Source of the DNA: Silurus meridionalis
Lineage: Eukaryota; Chordata; Actinopteri; Siluriformes; Siluridae
Assembly (NCBI RefSeq): GCF_014805685.1
Contig: NC_060890.1
Location: 25,510,500 to 25,574,499, forward strand
Reading direction: 5' to 3'
DNA length: 64,000 bases
A program made the position numbers and the translations under genes. A model generated the notes under the pieces. The model saw nothing but the letters and a program-made list of their open reading frames with translations. It did not search any database and was not told the origin of the DNA. Positions 47,940 to 58,275 of the stretch are shown here, piece after piece. Each line of letters opens with the position of its first letter. Within the stretch, counting starts at the first letter, position 1.

Positions 47940-49085
47940 GAGAGCTGAAACTGTTGTGATGAAAAAGTTCTCTGAGTGACACGGCAATGATAGAAAGCAG
48001 GAGGAAAGAGAAGCTCCCGAAAGCGAAAGAGCGAACTCGGAAACGTCCCGGCGGCCCGAGCCGACCACAACAGGAGACGTCCGAACCCTCCACCGCATCG
48101 GCATGGAACTCGCCCAAACCCTTTAAACTGCCATATATCTAACTTATACAAAGAGCTATTTAGGCTGAGCATGCTGGGAGCACACAGGAAAACCATAAAC
48201 TACACTCGTTTATGACGAGAATATGAGAACGAGTGCAAAATTGCCTGTTTGGCTTTTCGTTCATCCTGTTCTTCAGGAGTCTACACAGAACAGCCTTCTC
48301 ATTACACAGATACACTCGTCTCTGGTCAGAGCACCGCTTTCAGAGCCTGCAGATCCCAAACAGATCCCGAACTGTCACACCAATGGACCAGCTCCTGACG
48401 GAATGGTTTGGATTCGGACCCGAAGCCACAAGAGGCGCGAAAGAGGAAAAAAAAAAGGTTTCCTGGGACAAGTCGGAGATCCGACAGCGTCGTGGCAGCA
48501 CATGGACAAAAACAAGAACAGTTCATTTGTGAAAATAATGTTTGCGATCATTTTTTATACACAGTTTTATAATTTTATATAGAATGCCAGAGCACAATAT
48601 TTGTCTTTAAAAATTTATAAAATCTGTAAAAAAAAATTATAATGCAAAAACAAAAGAAATTTTTTTTTTTGCTTTTTTATTTCACTTCATACTGCATTTC
48701 TTTTTATACAATCTTCTATATTGAAGGCAATAATAATGTCATTATTATACTACTACTACTACTAATAATAATAATACGAATAATAATAAATAAATCTGTT
48801 TGTAAAAAATTGAAGAATACCAATAATTGTACACTTATTTCTCCATATAATCTTTTTTTAACTTAATTTTACAATTTTAATTATTACTTGTAATTATTAA
48901 TTAAACTAATAATTTTATTTAATTATTAACTTAATTTTATTTTACTTCAGGCTGTTTTTATTAACATACACAAATCTTCCTATTTGTCCTTAATGTTGAT
49001 TTTTCCAAACGGTGCATCCGGAATTGTAGAGATTATTTAGGGGAGAGGGTCGTCAAAATTACCAAAATATCATATCACGATTATT
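47940..49085. other. long mpp7 intron, nothing recognised
   Basis: GC-balanced to 48530, then strongly AT-rich to 49000 with (TAA)n-like patches. Frames at 48223-48582 have no domain. Confidence 0.5.
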
Positions 49086-49089
49086 TCAC

Positions 49090-50295
49090 TGCCTGGTCAA
49101 ATGTATCGAGACACCAGCCATTTCCAGCCATATGTGGTTCTTCCCTAAACTCTGACCACAAAGATGGAGGCACACAAGTGACCATGAGGTGAAGATACTG
49201 AGATCCTGTAGTAATTATAGAGTAAGGTGCGGAAAAGCAAGGTAGAGAATGAGGCTTAGGGCAAGATCAGGGGTATGGGTCAGAGTTTGAGATCAGGATG
49301 GGGTCATAAGAGTCTTGTGCAATTCAGGGTCTGAGTTCAGAAGGCTGACGCTGGGAAGAAACTGTAGCAGACTCCAGGAGTGTTCTCCAGATGGTACAGG
49401 AGTAAACAGATCATGGTGAGAGGAGCCTTTGATTATACTTCTCACTCTCTGTAGGCAGAGTTTTAAATGGATGTATTTGATCTCCACAGCCAGACTGTGA
49501 TCACATGGACAATCATGAAAATGTTCTTCCTTTGCTGTTTGTTCCTGTCCCATCAGAGCTGGATGGATTGGTTCTACAGGGGTTTCCCAGATGTTTATCT
49601 GAAGGTGTTCTGCTTGGTGTATAAAGGCTCAGTGGTGGTTGCATTCTGGTGGAATGTCAGCTAAAAGACATTTATTAGAACAATAACGCAGCTAAAACGT
49701 CCAAAATAATCCCATTTGAAAAAAGTCTATTCTAACGTAAATACGTCAGAAAAGCCTGAGTGCCGAGAGTTGAGCAGGTCGGAGCCACGCAGGCAAGAGC
49801 CATAAAATAACATGGACTCATCACAGACGTGACACAATGACTTTAACATGTAGTTTATAAGCCGCAATAAAGAGCAAGAGTGAAGGAGGAGTGAAGGCTT
49901 TTACATCCATGATGCACCATCACTTATAATATAATAATGACACGCTTTTACAACACAATCACTCACACACTCAGCCAGTAACAGCCATGACGTCAGGTTA
50001 GTCCTTGAGCAGGGGTGTAAAAGTTAAACACAAATTATCCATGAGCTACGCTTTGTTGCCAAAAGTATTGGGACACCTGACTTTTTTAGCTACATGTGGT
50101 TCCTCCCTAAAACTGTTCCAGCATGACAATGCACAATCCTGTGCACATAGCCACCTCCATGGGTTTAGAGTTGAAGATCTTTTGCGATAGAGCTCTGAAC
50201 TTAACCCAATTGAATGAATCTCCACAAATGTTCACAAGCACACTCCAAAATCTAGTGGAACATCTAAGAACAGTTGAGCTTTTAATAACAGCAAA
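49090..50295 (+). mobile_element. two Tc1/mariner relics
   Basis: 49090-49265 begins with the outer region (ATCGAGACACCAGCCATTTC, TGTGGTTCTTCCCTAAACT). 50045-50295 is longer, with CAAAAGTATTGGGACACCTG, then LFQHDNAQ (from the family's FQHDNAP, second catalytic Asp) and GFRVEDLL, and stops at ATCTAGTGGAACATCT. The interval 49280-50040 shows no gene and nothing else recognised. Confidence 0.6.
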
Positions 50296-50300
50296 TGGGG

Positions 50301-51000
50301 ACTTCGTCTGGGACGCACAAACTACGTCTAGGACGCACAAACTACATCAAGGACGCGCAAACTACGTCTAGGACGCGCAAACTACGTCTAGGACGCGCAA
50401 ACTACGTCTAGGAAGCACAAACTACGTCTAGGACGCGCCCACTACATCTAGGACGCACAAACTACGTCTAGGACGCACAAACTACGTCTAGGACGCACCC
50501 ACTACATCAAGGACGCACAAACTACGTCTAGGACGCACAAACTACGTCTAGGACGCACCCACTACATCAAGGACGCACCCACTACATCAAGGACGCACCC
50601 ACTACATCAAGGACATGCCCTCTACGTCTAGGACGCACAAACTACGTCTAGGACGCACAAACTACGTCTAGGACGCACAAACTACGTCTAGGACGCACCC
50701 ACTACATCAAGGACGCACAAACTACGTCTAGGACGTGCCCACTACGTCTAGGACGCACAAACTAAGTCTGGGACGCACAAACTACGTCTAGGACACGCTT
50801 ACTTTGTCTAGTACGCACAAACAATGTCTAGGACGCACAAACTACGTCTAGGACACACCCACTACATCTAAGACACACTCACTACGTCTAGGACGCACAA
50901 ACAACGTCTAGGACGCTCAAACAACGTCTAGGACGCACAAACAATGTCTAGGACGCACAAACAATGTCTAGGATGCACAAACTACGTCTAGGATGCACCC
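50301..51000 (+). repeat. 20-bp minisatellite, about 35 copies
   Basis: The unit is GGACGCACAAACTACGTCTA. Copies keep an exact 20-bp register from 50301 to 51000 with base changes only. Main variants carry CACCC for CACAA, CGCAA for CACAA and ACATCAA for ACGTCTA. It starts right after a Tc1/mariner relic. There are no unique spacers. Confidence 0.97.
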
Positions 51001-51054
51001 AAAAAGTCATTTTTTTATTATTTGGCGTGGAGTTTTAAGTGAAAGTTTAATGAG

Positions 51055-51580
51055 GTGTGTCTTATGGATGTGCATCTCTATAACTAAGGCCTAATATGAT
51101 TCACCACAATTACAATGCAGTGCAATTCGATTTCCATTCGATTCAACACCATGCAGTACAGTGCCACAGAAAACATATGATGCTCTTCGAATATGGTAGA
51201 TAGCTCACTTTTATTCCTTCAGTTCAGACAGACAGCAAATCAATTCATTTAAGTGCCTTCTGACTTCTAATGCATGGCCCCTTTACACACCCGCATTTCT
51301 AGTGCAAAAAAAGAACAAAGATGAAATAAAACCAGACATTCTTTTCCTGTTGTGTCTGCAGGAAGTTACAGCTCTGCCTCTGCCATGTTAATCTGTATTC
51401 TATGTGAATCTCAGGACACGCCTCGGTCTCAGTAGTGTTGCGATACGTCACGTTCACGTAGCAGCAAGGAAGCAAGCGAGGAGAAATCGATCTGCAAGGA
51501 AAATATTGGTCGATGCATCACGATGCACTTTTTTAAATGTATGCATCACATAGTTAACTTTTATGTCGATGCCCATCAGT
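51055..51580. repeat. possible DNA-transposon relic
   Basis: One edge has TGTGCATCTCTATAACTAAG and the other GGTCGATGCATCACGATGCA, both resembling ends of abundant fish repeats. The inside is non-coding. Assignment to a superfamily was not possible. Confidence 0.3.
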
Positions 51581-51596
51581 GAATCTTACCATCGCT

Positions 51597-51764
51597 TGTG
51601 TGTGTGTGTGTGTGTGTGTGCGTGTGTGTGTTTATGCACGCGGCTGAGTCATTTCTATGACAGGGGAACATTTGGAGCCACTCTCGAGGCTTCCTCAGCG
51701 TCATGTGTTCCTAATTCCACAAAATAAGCTCAAATCAAAAGTGTACATGTAGCCCAGGTCTTTC

Positions 51765-51826
<62 letters not shown>
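51597..51826 (+). repeat. GT and CA microsatellites
   Basis: (GT)n at 51597-51630 with one GC interruption, and (CA)n at 51771-51826. Confidence 0.93.
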
Positions 51827-51829
<3 letters not shown>

Positions 51830-52304
51830 AGCCACCCACCCACCCACACAGCTCAGTCAAAACAACTGTCACAGAGAATCACAAGATGAGATAAACGCCG
51901 ATAACGAGCACAAACGATAACGACTTCCTGTCCTACTATTTAGACCACAGTGAGAGAGAGAAAGAGAGGGAAAGAACGTGTAACTCAAAGCCGGAGCGCT
52001 TTAATGAGTCTGGTGTTTCACACGTGAGGTTGCGGGCGGGCGGGTGGACAGACGCCCTCGTGCACAGAGATGACAGCTGAAAGTGAAAACAGCTTCTCTG
52101 GCTCTCCTCGGAGATAAAGAGAAGAAAAAGACGGAAAATGGGCGAGTGTGAGGGTTTAAGTGAGAGAGAAAAAAACAAACCGTGTCAAAAACACCATGAA
52201 AGCGAGTGATCAGTATCCGTCATCGTGTTCAACTCACTGGGGTCGGAGCCCTGGAGATGTTTCCACATTCCTGGGGAACTGTAAACTGAACCTTATTTCA
52301 GTTA

Positions 52305-52640
52305 GCAAACTTACATTTATCTCATTCATGCATGAGCAGCTATGAGGTTAAGGGCCTTGCTCAGGGGCCCAGCAATGGCAGCTTGGTGTGGTTGGGATTT
52401 AAACTTACAACCTTTGGATGACATGAAATTATCCTGAAATCATTCATCTAGTCAGAATTCAAAGGAATCCAACATTGCAACATTAAGAGGTCAACCATGA
52501 TACAGCGCCCCTGGAGAACCTGTTAAGGGCCTTGCTAAAGGGCCCAAAAGTGCCAGGCTTTACAATACTAGGGCTTGAACCCCAGACCTTCTGATCAGCA
52601 ACCCAGAGCCTTAACCACTGAGCTACCACTTCCTCCCCAC
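52305..52640 (-). repeat. two SINE copies, minus orientation
   Basis: Both contain GGGCCTTGCT and the inverted box B (GGGATTTAAAC at 52396; GGGCTTGAACCCC at 52570). The second retains the inverted box A, CCTTAACCACTGAGCTACCA. Confidence 0.7.
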
Positions 52641-52671
52641 AGCTACCATTGTTATGTGGTGTAAAAAAGTA

Positions 52672-53175
52672 GGCGGGGCTTATTTGATTGACCTTATTTT
52701 ATTCGCCTCCTTTTTAAACCAATCAAAATTCAGAATCCAGTGCTGTGATGTCAGCAAAGTGACATTCCTGTTCCTATTGTGTGACATTAAAAGTAGGCGG
52801 GGCTTATTTGATTGACGATTCTGAAGAGGCACATAAATATTTAAATGAACGTCTCCCGGCTTGACCAATCAAAGTCGAGAAACCAACAGTGCTGTGACGT
52901 CAGCAAACCAAACTTCCTGTTCTGTGGCATTTAAAGTAGGCGGGGCTTATTTGATTGACTTACAAGTTCCTGAATTGGCTCATGAATATATATAAAAAAA
53001 TAACTTTCTTTTGTGTTTTGGGGTAAAATAGGAGTCTAAAAAAAACACACATTCCTTTAGTGGCTCATAAATATTTAAATAAATGTAAAAAAATTTAGCC
53101 AATCACATTCAAGAATCCAACAGTGCTGTGACATAAGCACTTTTTTTAAATGGGCGGGGCTAAATTGATTGACAC
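52672..53175 (+). repeat. four-copy tandem of GC-box and CCAAT-bearing units
   Basis: GTAGGCGGGGCTTATTTGAT starts at 52673, 52794 and 52937, and a fourth worn copy (GGGCGGGGCTAAATTGATTG) at 53153. Each is followed by CCAATCA (52720, 52864, 53099) and CAGTGCTGTGA(C/T)GTCAG. Unit length is 121, 143 and about 216 bp, the last with an insertion. Confidence 0.85.
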
Positions 53176-53428
53176 GCACGGTCCATCAGCAGCAACGTTC
53201 CTGGAAAACTCCTAAAACCTGAAGATTTTTTTCTCCAGAGTTCAATCCACCTGGTACCATCTCAGCAGCAGAGCAGGTTGATGGAGCCTAAAGATCTCCT
53301 CCAGGATTCCATTCAGATACATCAGAACACACCAGCTGCCTCCGAGAGCATCTCCCCGGAACATCAGTGTGGAGCCACAAACAAGAAGATCTCAAGTGTT
53401 TTCCTTATTGAAGATGATGATGTTGATT

Positions 53429-53433
<5 letters not shown>

Positions 53434-53460
<27 letters not shown>

Positions 53461-53533
53461 TAGACTCACATGGTTTCCGAGACACCTTCTGAGGCTGTGT
53501 GTTGGATGTTGTCTGTCTGAGAGCTAATCTCCT

Positions 53534-53584
<51 letters not shown>

Positions 53585-53655
53585 AAGAAAGAACTTGATT
53601 TCAGGAAGGAGTCTCCAATGTCAGTAGAAAAGCTGTGGTTTATCTGTAGCTTTAG

Positions 53656-53730
<75 letters not shown>
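53434..53730 (+). repeat. GT and GA microsatellites around the small HOOK exon
   Basis: (GT)n at 53434-53460, (GA)n at 53538-53580 and (GA)n at 53662-53730. They supply a CA run after the donor and a long TC tract before the acceptor in the transcript. Confidence 0.95.
53470..53531 (-). CDS. mpp7: mpp7 coding exon: HOOK linker, variable part
   Basis: This small 62-bp exon completes an arginine codon and encodes RLALRQTTSNTQPQKVSRKP. The borders are GGTAG at the acceptor and GTGAGT at the donor. It fits the known gap between the SH3 exon (ending FQE-R) and the basic linker exon, and its phases (1 base in, 1 base out) are exactly those needed. MPP7 has RLALRRPE in the same place. The acceptor is preceded by (TC)n (53538-53580 as GA), which supplies the polypyrimidine tract. 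The donor is followed by (CA)n within nine bases. Confidence 0.9.
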
Positions 53731-53735
<5 letters not shown>

Positions 53736-53904
53736 CTGGAGAGGGAAGGATGGATCACAGCTGCTGTAATGCAGGATTGAACTGATTTCAAATTAAATGT
53801 AACTATAAACTGACAAAAAATGTCCTGTCATCCAAAGTCCAAAAAACATGCAATAAGAGGAATAAACCACTACAGAGCACACGGATATGGGACAATTATC
53901 AACA

Positions 53905-53910
<6 letters not shown>

Positions 53911-53980
<70 letters not shown>

Positions 53981-54271
53981 GTAGCATTTTCTTCCTTCCT
54001 TTCTTTATTATTATTATATATTTTTTTATTTAATCAATTTTACTCTTTAATTGTTTCTTCTTTCTTTTGTTCTTTCCTTTATTCTTTCTTTCTTTCCTTT
54101 TTTGCATTTTTAATTTGTAAAAGAAAAAGAAATGAAAGAAACAGATGAAAAAAAATAAGGAGAGGGAACAAAAGAAAAAGAGTAAAAATAATGAGGAAGG
54201 ACAAAAAACTGAAAGAAAAAATTTAGGGAAGAGAAAAAGAAAGAAAGAAAGTGAGTGAGTGAATGAGTAAG

Positions 54272-54309
<38 letters not shown>
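53911..54309 (+). repeat. CA and GA microsatellites in the SH3-HOOK intron
   Basis: (CA)n at 53911-53978 and (GA)n at 54280-54309, separated by low-complexity TTTC and AAAG stretches. Confidence 0.93.
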
Positions 54310-54312
<3 letters not shown>

Positions 54313-54333
54313 ATGGACAGATAATGCCCTCAC

Positions 54334-54530
54334 CTCTCCTGGAAGTGTTTAGAGGGGATGAGTCCAGCACGAGGGTTGGCTCCGCCCTCTATTTTGGCCT
54401 GCCACCATGTAGCATCCTGCTGAGACATGACCCACAGAACATCTCCCTTCCTGAAGTTCATTCCTGCCTCCTTACAGGGAATCGCCTTGTCCTCCTCCGG
54501 GTCGTAATCAAACAGAGCCTTCACATACAT
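54334..54530 (-). CDS. mpp7: mpp7 coding exon: SH3 domain
   Basis: The 197-bp exon holds nearly the whole SH3 domain. It begins [20 protein letters not shown], has the DATWWQAK tryptophan pair and ends [14 protein letters not shown] with two bases of an arginine codon. In MAGUKs the SH3 folds back on the GK domain and does not usually bind PxxP ligands; this is family knowledge. The leading methionine follows an acceptor (GTGTAG) in frame with the preceding exon, so it is internal and not a start. The donor is GTGAGG, and a (TC)n run in the transcript sense begins 25 bases downstream. The open frame on the opposite strand here is a shadow. Confidence 0.95.
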
Positions 54531-54613
54531 CTACACACAAAGAGAGAAAATCAGATTATCAGAAATGTATTCACTGGTGTTTTTCATGTGGAACTGTTGT
54601 CTTGTGCAGTTAC

Positions 54614-54688
54614 CTTGTGTTCGCTTGCAGGACCCTCGCTCTCAGGCCCCGGTACCACTTTAAACGTGATGGCACCTTCAGACTGAGA
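54614..54688 (-). CDS. mpp7: mpp7 coding exon: end of PDZ and PDZ-SH3 linker
   Basis: The 75-bp exon is in phase 0 at both ends. It encodes SQSEGAITFKVVPG, which is the last PDZ strand, and then an acidic linker, PESEGPASEHK. The acceptor is CTGCAG and the donor GTAACT. The length and the AITFK strand match the corresponding MPP7 exon. An 83-bp intron, the shortest in the visible gene, separates it from the SH3 exon. Confidence 0.93.
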
Positions 54689-54747
54689 CTGCAGATCAAA
54701 CCAGAAATTAAGGTCTTACTTTCCAGGCCAGTAATGTTGTACTTCCA

Positions 54748-54750
<3 letters not shown>

Positions 54751-54829
<79 letters not shown>
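54751..54829 (+). repeat. CA microsatellite between PDZ exons
   Basis: (CA)39 fills half of a 158-bp intron. In transcript sense it is (UG)n close to the donor. Confidence 0.96.
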
Positions 54830-54831
<2 letters not shown>

Positions 54832-54846
54832 CTCTTTCTTACACAC

Positions 54847-54932
54847 CAGAATCTGAATGATATCCTCTGGTTTCTTCCCCTCCACTGAAGATCCATTGAC
54901 CTCCTTCAGCTCGTCTCCCACATGGATTAGCC
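54847..54932 (-). CDS. mpp7: mpp7 coding exon: PDZ domain, second part
   Basis: The 86-bp exon completes the split glycine codon and encodes [13 protein letters not shown] followed by [15 protein letters not shown]. The GDELxEVNG turn and the DIIQIL helix are standard MAGUK PDZ features. The acceptor is CTGTAG. The donor needed for the frame is CTG|GTGTGTAAG, a weak site followed two and four bases later by further GTs, the last being the better GTAAGA. A (TG)n run in the transcript sense begins about 18 bases into the following intron (CA at 54751-54829). Confidence 0.93.
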
Positions 54933-55317
54933 CTACAGAGGAGAAGGTATAATAGGAAGCAGGTTTTATATACAGAGAAAAAGAGAACAGAATTTAAACA
55001 TTATAGGGTAACATTTCAGCAAAACATGGCAAGAACCTCACAGGATTCAACACATGATCATGTCTTTTCTACTTTTTATGTTTCCTGTGAACACTTCTGC
55101 TCTTCTGAGATCTGTCTCTCTTTCACAAGCTCCATTCCAGTGTTGATTTGAAGAATAAGTATAGGACATTTTTAACAGTTTTACTGACAAAACCAAATTG
55201 AGAACTAATCAAAAGGCAAAGTCACAAAGGACATTAATGAAAACCGAGTGTGAAGGAGACTGGGAAGAGGAGACTGGGCATTAATGCCCAGTTTATATTG
55301 CCTAATCTATAATGCCC

Positions 55318-56100
55318 AGTGTCTAGTGAACAGTTTATAATGTTCAGGATCCTCGTCCCAGTCTATAATGCCCAGTCTATATGGACTGGGATGAGGATAC
55401 TGAACATTATAAACTGTTCATTACAGACTGGGTGTTACAGACTGGGCGTTACAGACTTACGGACTGGGTGTTACAGACTTACGGACTGGGCGGTACAGAC
55501 TTACGGACTGGGCGGTACAGACTTACGGACTGGGCGGTACAGACTTACGGACTGGGCGGTACAGACTTACAGACTGGGCGTTACAGACTTACAGACTGGG
55601 CGGTACAGACTTACAGACTGGGCGTTACAGACTTACAGACTGGCGTTACAGACTGGGCGTTACAGACTTACAGACTGGGCGGTACAGACTTACGGACTGG
55701 GCGGTACAGACTGGGCGGTACAGACTTACAGACTGGGCGGTACAGACTTACAGACTGGGCGGTACAGACTTACGGACTGGGCGGTACAGACTTACAGACT
55801 GGGCGTTACAGACTGGGCGGTACAGACTTACAGACTGGGCGGTACAGACTTACAGACTGGGCGGTACAGACTTACAGACTGGGCGTTACAGACTGGGCGT
55901 TACAGACTTACAGACTGGGCGGTACAGACTTACAGACTGGGCGGTACAGACTTACAGACTGGGCGGTACAGACTTACAGACTGGGCGGTACAGACTTACA
56001 GACTGGGCGGTACAAACTGGGATAAGGGTACTGAACATTATAAACTGTTCATTAAAGACTGGGCGCTACAGACTGGGCGTTACAGACTGGGCAATAAAAT
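55318..56100 (+). repeat. ~22-bp minisatellite flanked by inverted and direct arms
   Basis: About 28 units of GGGCGGTACAGACTTACAGA plus two bases, with variants GGGCGTTACAG and CTTACGGACT and some units lacking one half. The inverse of most units contains GTAAGT. A 35-bp arm occurs inverted at 55328-55362, direct at 55385-55419 and again at 56016-56050. The plus-strand frames of 214 and 287 codons here are artefacts. Confidence 0.95.
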
Positions 56101-56648
56101 GTTGTTGTATGTAGCGCAGGGTTCAGGAGGAACGTTGTTTAATTTCACTGTGTACTGCTTCAGCTATGTATGGTTGAAATAACAATAAAAGCTTCTTGAC
56201 CTGACTTGACTTGATACAGACTGTGCATTATAAACTGGGCATTGGAGCCTGAGCATTGGAGGCTGGGAAGAGCAAAGTAAACAGAGAAGGCGACTGGGAA
56301 AATCAGATGATAAGGAGACAAAAAGAAGACGACTTGGAAATGAAGACTGAAAAAAAAGATATATGGGTGTGGGACTAGCAGTTAAAGACTGGAAGGAAGA
56401 GACTAGGACACAGGAACTAAATGACTGGGAGAAGGAGACTGGGATAAACAGAGATGGATACGTAGACAAAAAGAAGACAACTGGAAAAAGAACAGAGGGG
56501 AAAAGGGACTGAGAAAAGAAACTGGGAGAACATGAACTGTTAGATTTTAGAAGGTTACAATTCTGAACTTTTGTACTGAACTTGTTTCTCTCGTCTCAGC
56601 TCTAGAAGCTACTGGTTGATGGAGTCAGTATGAGCAGGTTTAACTCAC

Positions 56649-56730
56649 CACTTCTGTCTGCAGCTCCTCCCTTCATGATGCGAGCGATGGTGATGGCGCC
56701 GGTTTTTTCGTCTTTTTTAATGGTGGCCCC
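56649..56730 (-). CDS. mpp7: mpp7 coding exon: PDZ domain, first visible part
   Basis: The 82-bp exon starts in phase 0 after an acceptor reading AACAG and ends one base into a glycine codon before the donor GTGAGT. It encodes [20 protein letters not shown] and then GGAADRSG. This is the beta2-beta3 and alpha1 part of the MPP7 PDZ; the carboxylate-binding loop just before it must be in an exon outside the window. The PDZ binds C-terminal peptides of membrane partners and is coupled to SH3-GK in this family. It is the most 5' exon that could be found. Nothing matching the preceding PDZ or L27 exons is visible between 56731 and 64000. Confidence 0.92.
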
Positions 56731-57368
56731 CTGTTCAAACACAGTACCACGAACAAACCATTAAGTGATCAAATGGTCCACAAACCATCATTCATTCTTT
56801 CCATTACATTTCTGCCACATATTTTAATTTAGTGTTCATTAGAGATGGACACAACTGTACAGAAATCAGGGTTGCCATAGTGACCACTGTTTCTATTACA
56901 CTTCAATCACTTCACCTCAATTTTTTTTTTGCATTTTACATTGATTTACAGTGATCCAGTTTTGCATTCTTAACCCGATCGGTCTGAAGATAATGCTGAA
57001 TTCCATAACAGTCATTTGGAACAGGAATTCTCAGATGTCCCATAGCGTGAAATGTACCTATAAAAGGATAAAAAGTTTGACGTGACTTTATTGCTGTAGT
57101 ATTAAGGATATAAGAGAAAATAGTCCAGTTTATCACCAATTTCAATCCAACAGCACATCCCAAAGCAATTTATTCCTTACATAAACACCAGACGAACACA
57201 GAGATGTAATCGCTCATCTCTTTTTCTGTCCTTCATCAGTCTGTCAGCATCACCCAATCTGTTTTTTTACAACAATTCAATGAGTCATGAATTTACGGTA
57301 CGCTGTCATGCAAAGGATGAGTGCATTTCAACTGCGGGTTTCTGATTAAAACAATATTGTCTGAGTTG

Positions 57369-57373
<5 letters not shown>

Positions 57374-57449
<76 letters not shown>
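57374..57449 (+). repeat. CA microsatellite
   Basis: (CA)38 run in the mpp7 intron upstream of the first visible exon. Confidence 0.96.
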
Positions 57450-57451
<2 letters not shown>

Positions 57452-57949
57452 AGGGTTTCTGCACTATATCACCAGCCAGCTGACATCACTGTTTTGGTGC
57501 GCTGCCTTTAATGATTTTCTAATGTCATTTTGATGAGGATAAGTGCATTTCCTCAAGGTCCTTCGCTCAGAGTTAAACGCTGCCTCGCTGATCGAAAGCG
57601 CAGCCCCCCGCTTGATGTCTCCAAACGGTTTGTCCTAATCAAAACTAATGGGGGCAATTAGATGACCGGAGGTCCTTTGTAGAAGGAGGGGGATCAGTCG
57701 GTAGCCTCAAGAGGTGATGGGACTGTCAGCTGACGACAGTGAGGTCATCGCTAGGGAGGGATGAAGAAAAGCAGAGAACGAGAGAACAAAAATGGAAGGA
57801 AAAACAAAAGACGTTTGATGACTGTTGAAACAGTAATGGGATTGGAAATGGGGAACTGGGTGTAGAAGAGAGGGATAAGAGGACTGAGTGAAGTAGACTG
57901 AGAAAAAAAGGGGAGTGGAACAATGGGACTGAGGATGAGAAGACTTGGA

Positions 57950-58275
57950 GAAAGAGAGGAGAAGGAGACTGGAAAAGGGAACTGGAAGAATGAGACTGGA
58001 AAAAATGGGACTGGGAGAAGGAGGCTGGGAAAAGGAGACTGGGAGAAGAAGACTGGGAGAAGGAGGCTTGGAAAAGGAGACGGGGAGAAGGGGACTGGGT
58101 GAAGGAGACTGGGTGAAGGAGACTGGGAGAAGGAGACTGGGAGAAGGAGACTGGGAGAAGGAGACTGGGAGAAGGAGACTGGGAGAAGGAGACTGGGAGA
58201 AGGAGACTGGGAAAAGGAGACTGGGAAAAGGAGACTGGGAGAAGGAGACTGGGAGAAGGAGACTGGGAGAAAAAG
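57950..58275 (+). repeat. 15-bp minisatellite, about 20 copies
   Basis: The unit is GGGAGAAGGAGACTG, most regular at 58090-58270. Because the unit is a multiple of three, frames of about 200 codons stay open on the minus strand; they are not genes. Confidence 0.95.

Larger units (their letters stand above)
20939..56730 (-). other. mpp7: mpp7 (PALS/MAGUK scaffold) gene locus, 3' eleven coding exons
   Basis: Gene-level entry. Eleven exons with GT-AG borders join in one frame (phases agree at every junction) to 1281 bp, which is 426 residues plus TGA. Product order is PDZ (residues about 1-77 of the visible part), SH3 (82-147), basic HOOK linker (148-205) and guanylate-kinase-like domain (about 215-426). 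MPP7 family proteins are membrane-associated scaffolds that join DLG, LIN7 and CRB/PALS complexes at epithelial junctions; this is family knowledge. The visible part equals the last three quarters of a protein of about 576 residues, so the L27 exons and start codon lie beyond 64000. MPP3 is the nearest alternative, but the SH3, HOOK and GK wording fits MPP7 better. Paralogue a or b is not resolved. Confidence 0.93.

Noticed and set aside
50301..51000. CRISPR-like array
   Set aside because: Direct 20-bp repeats follow one another without spacers, in a vertebrate intron.
54273..54686. 137-codon plus-strand frame
   Set aside because: Antisense to two verified mpp7 exons (SH3 and linker).
55319..56182. 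287-codon plus-strand frame with a repeating TGRYRLTDW pattern
   Set aside because: It is the translation of a 22-bp minisatellite open in more than one frame. No start context, splice sites or domain.
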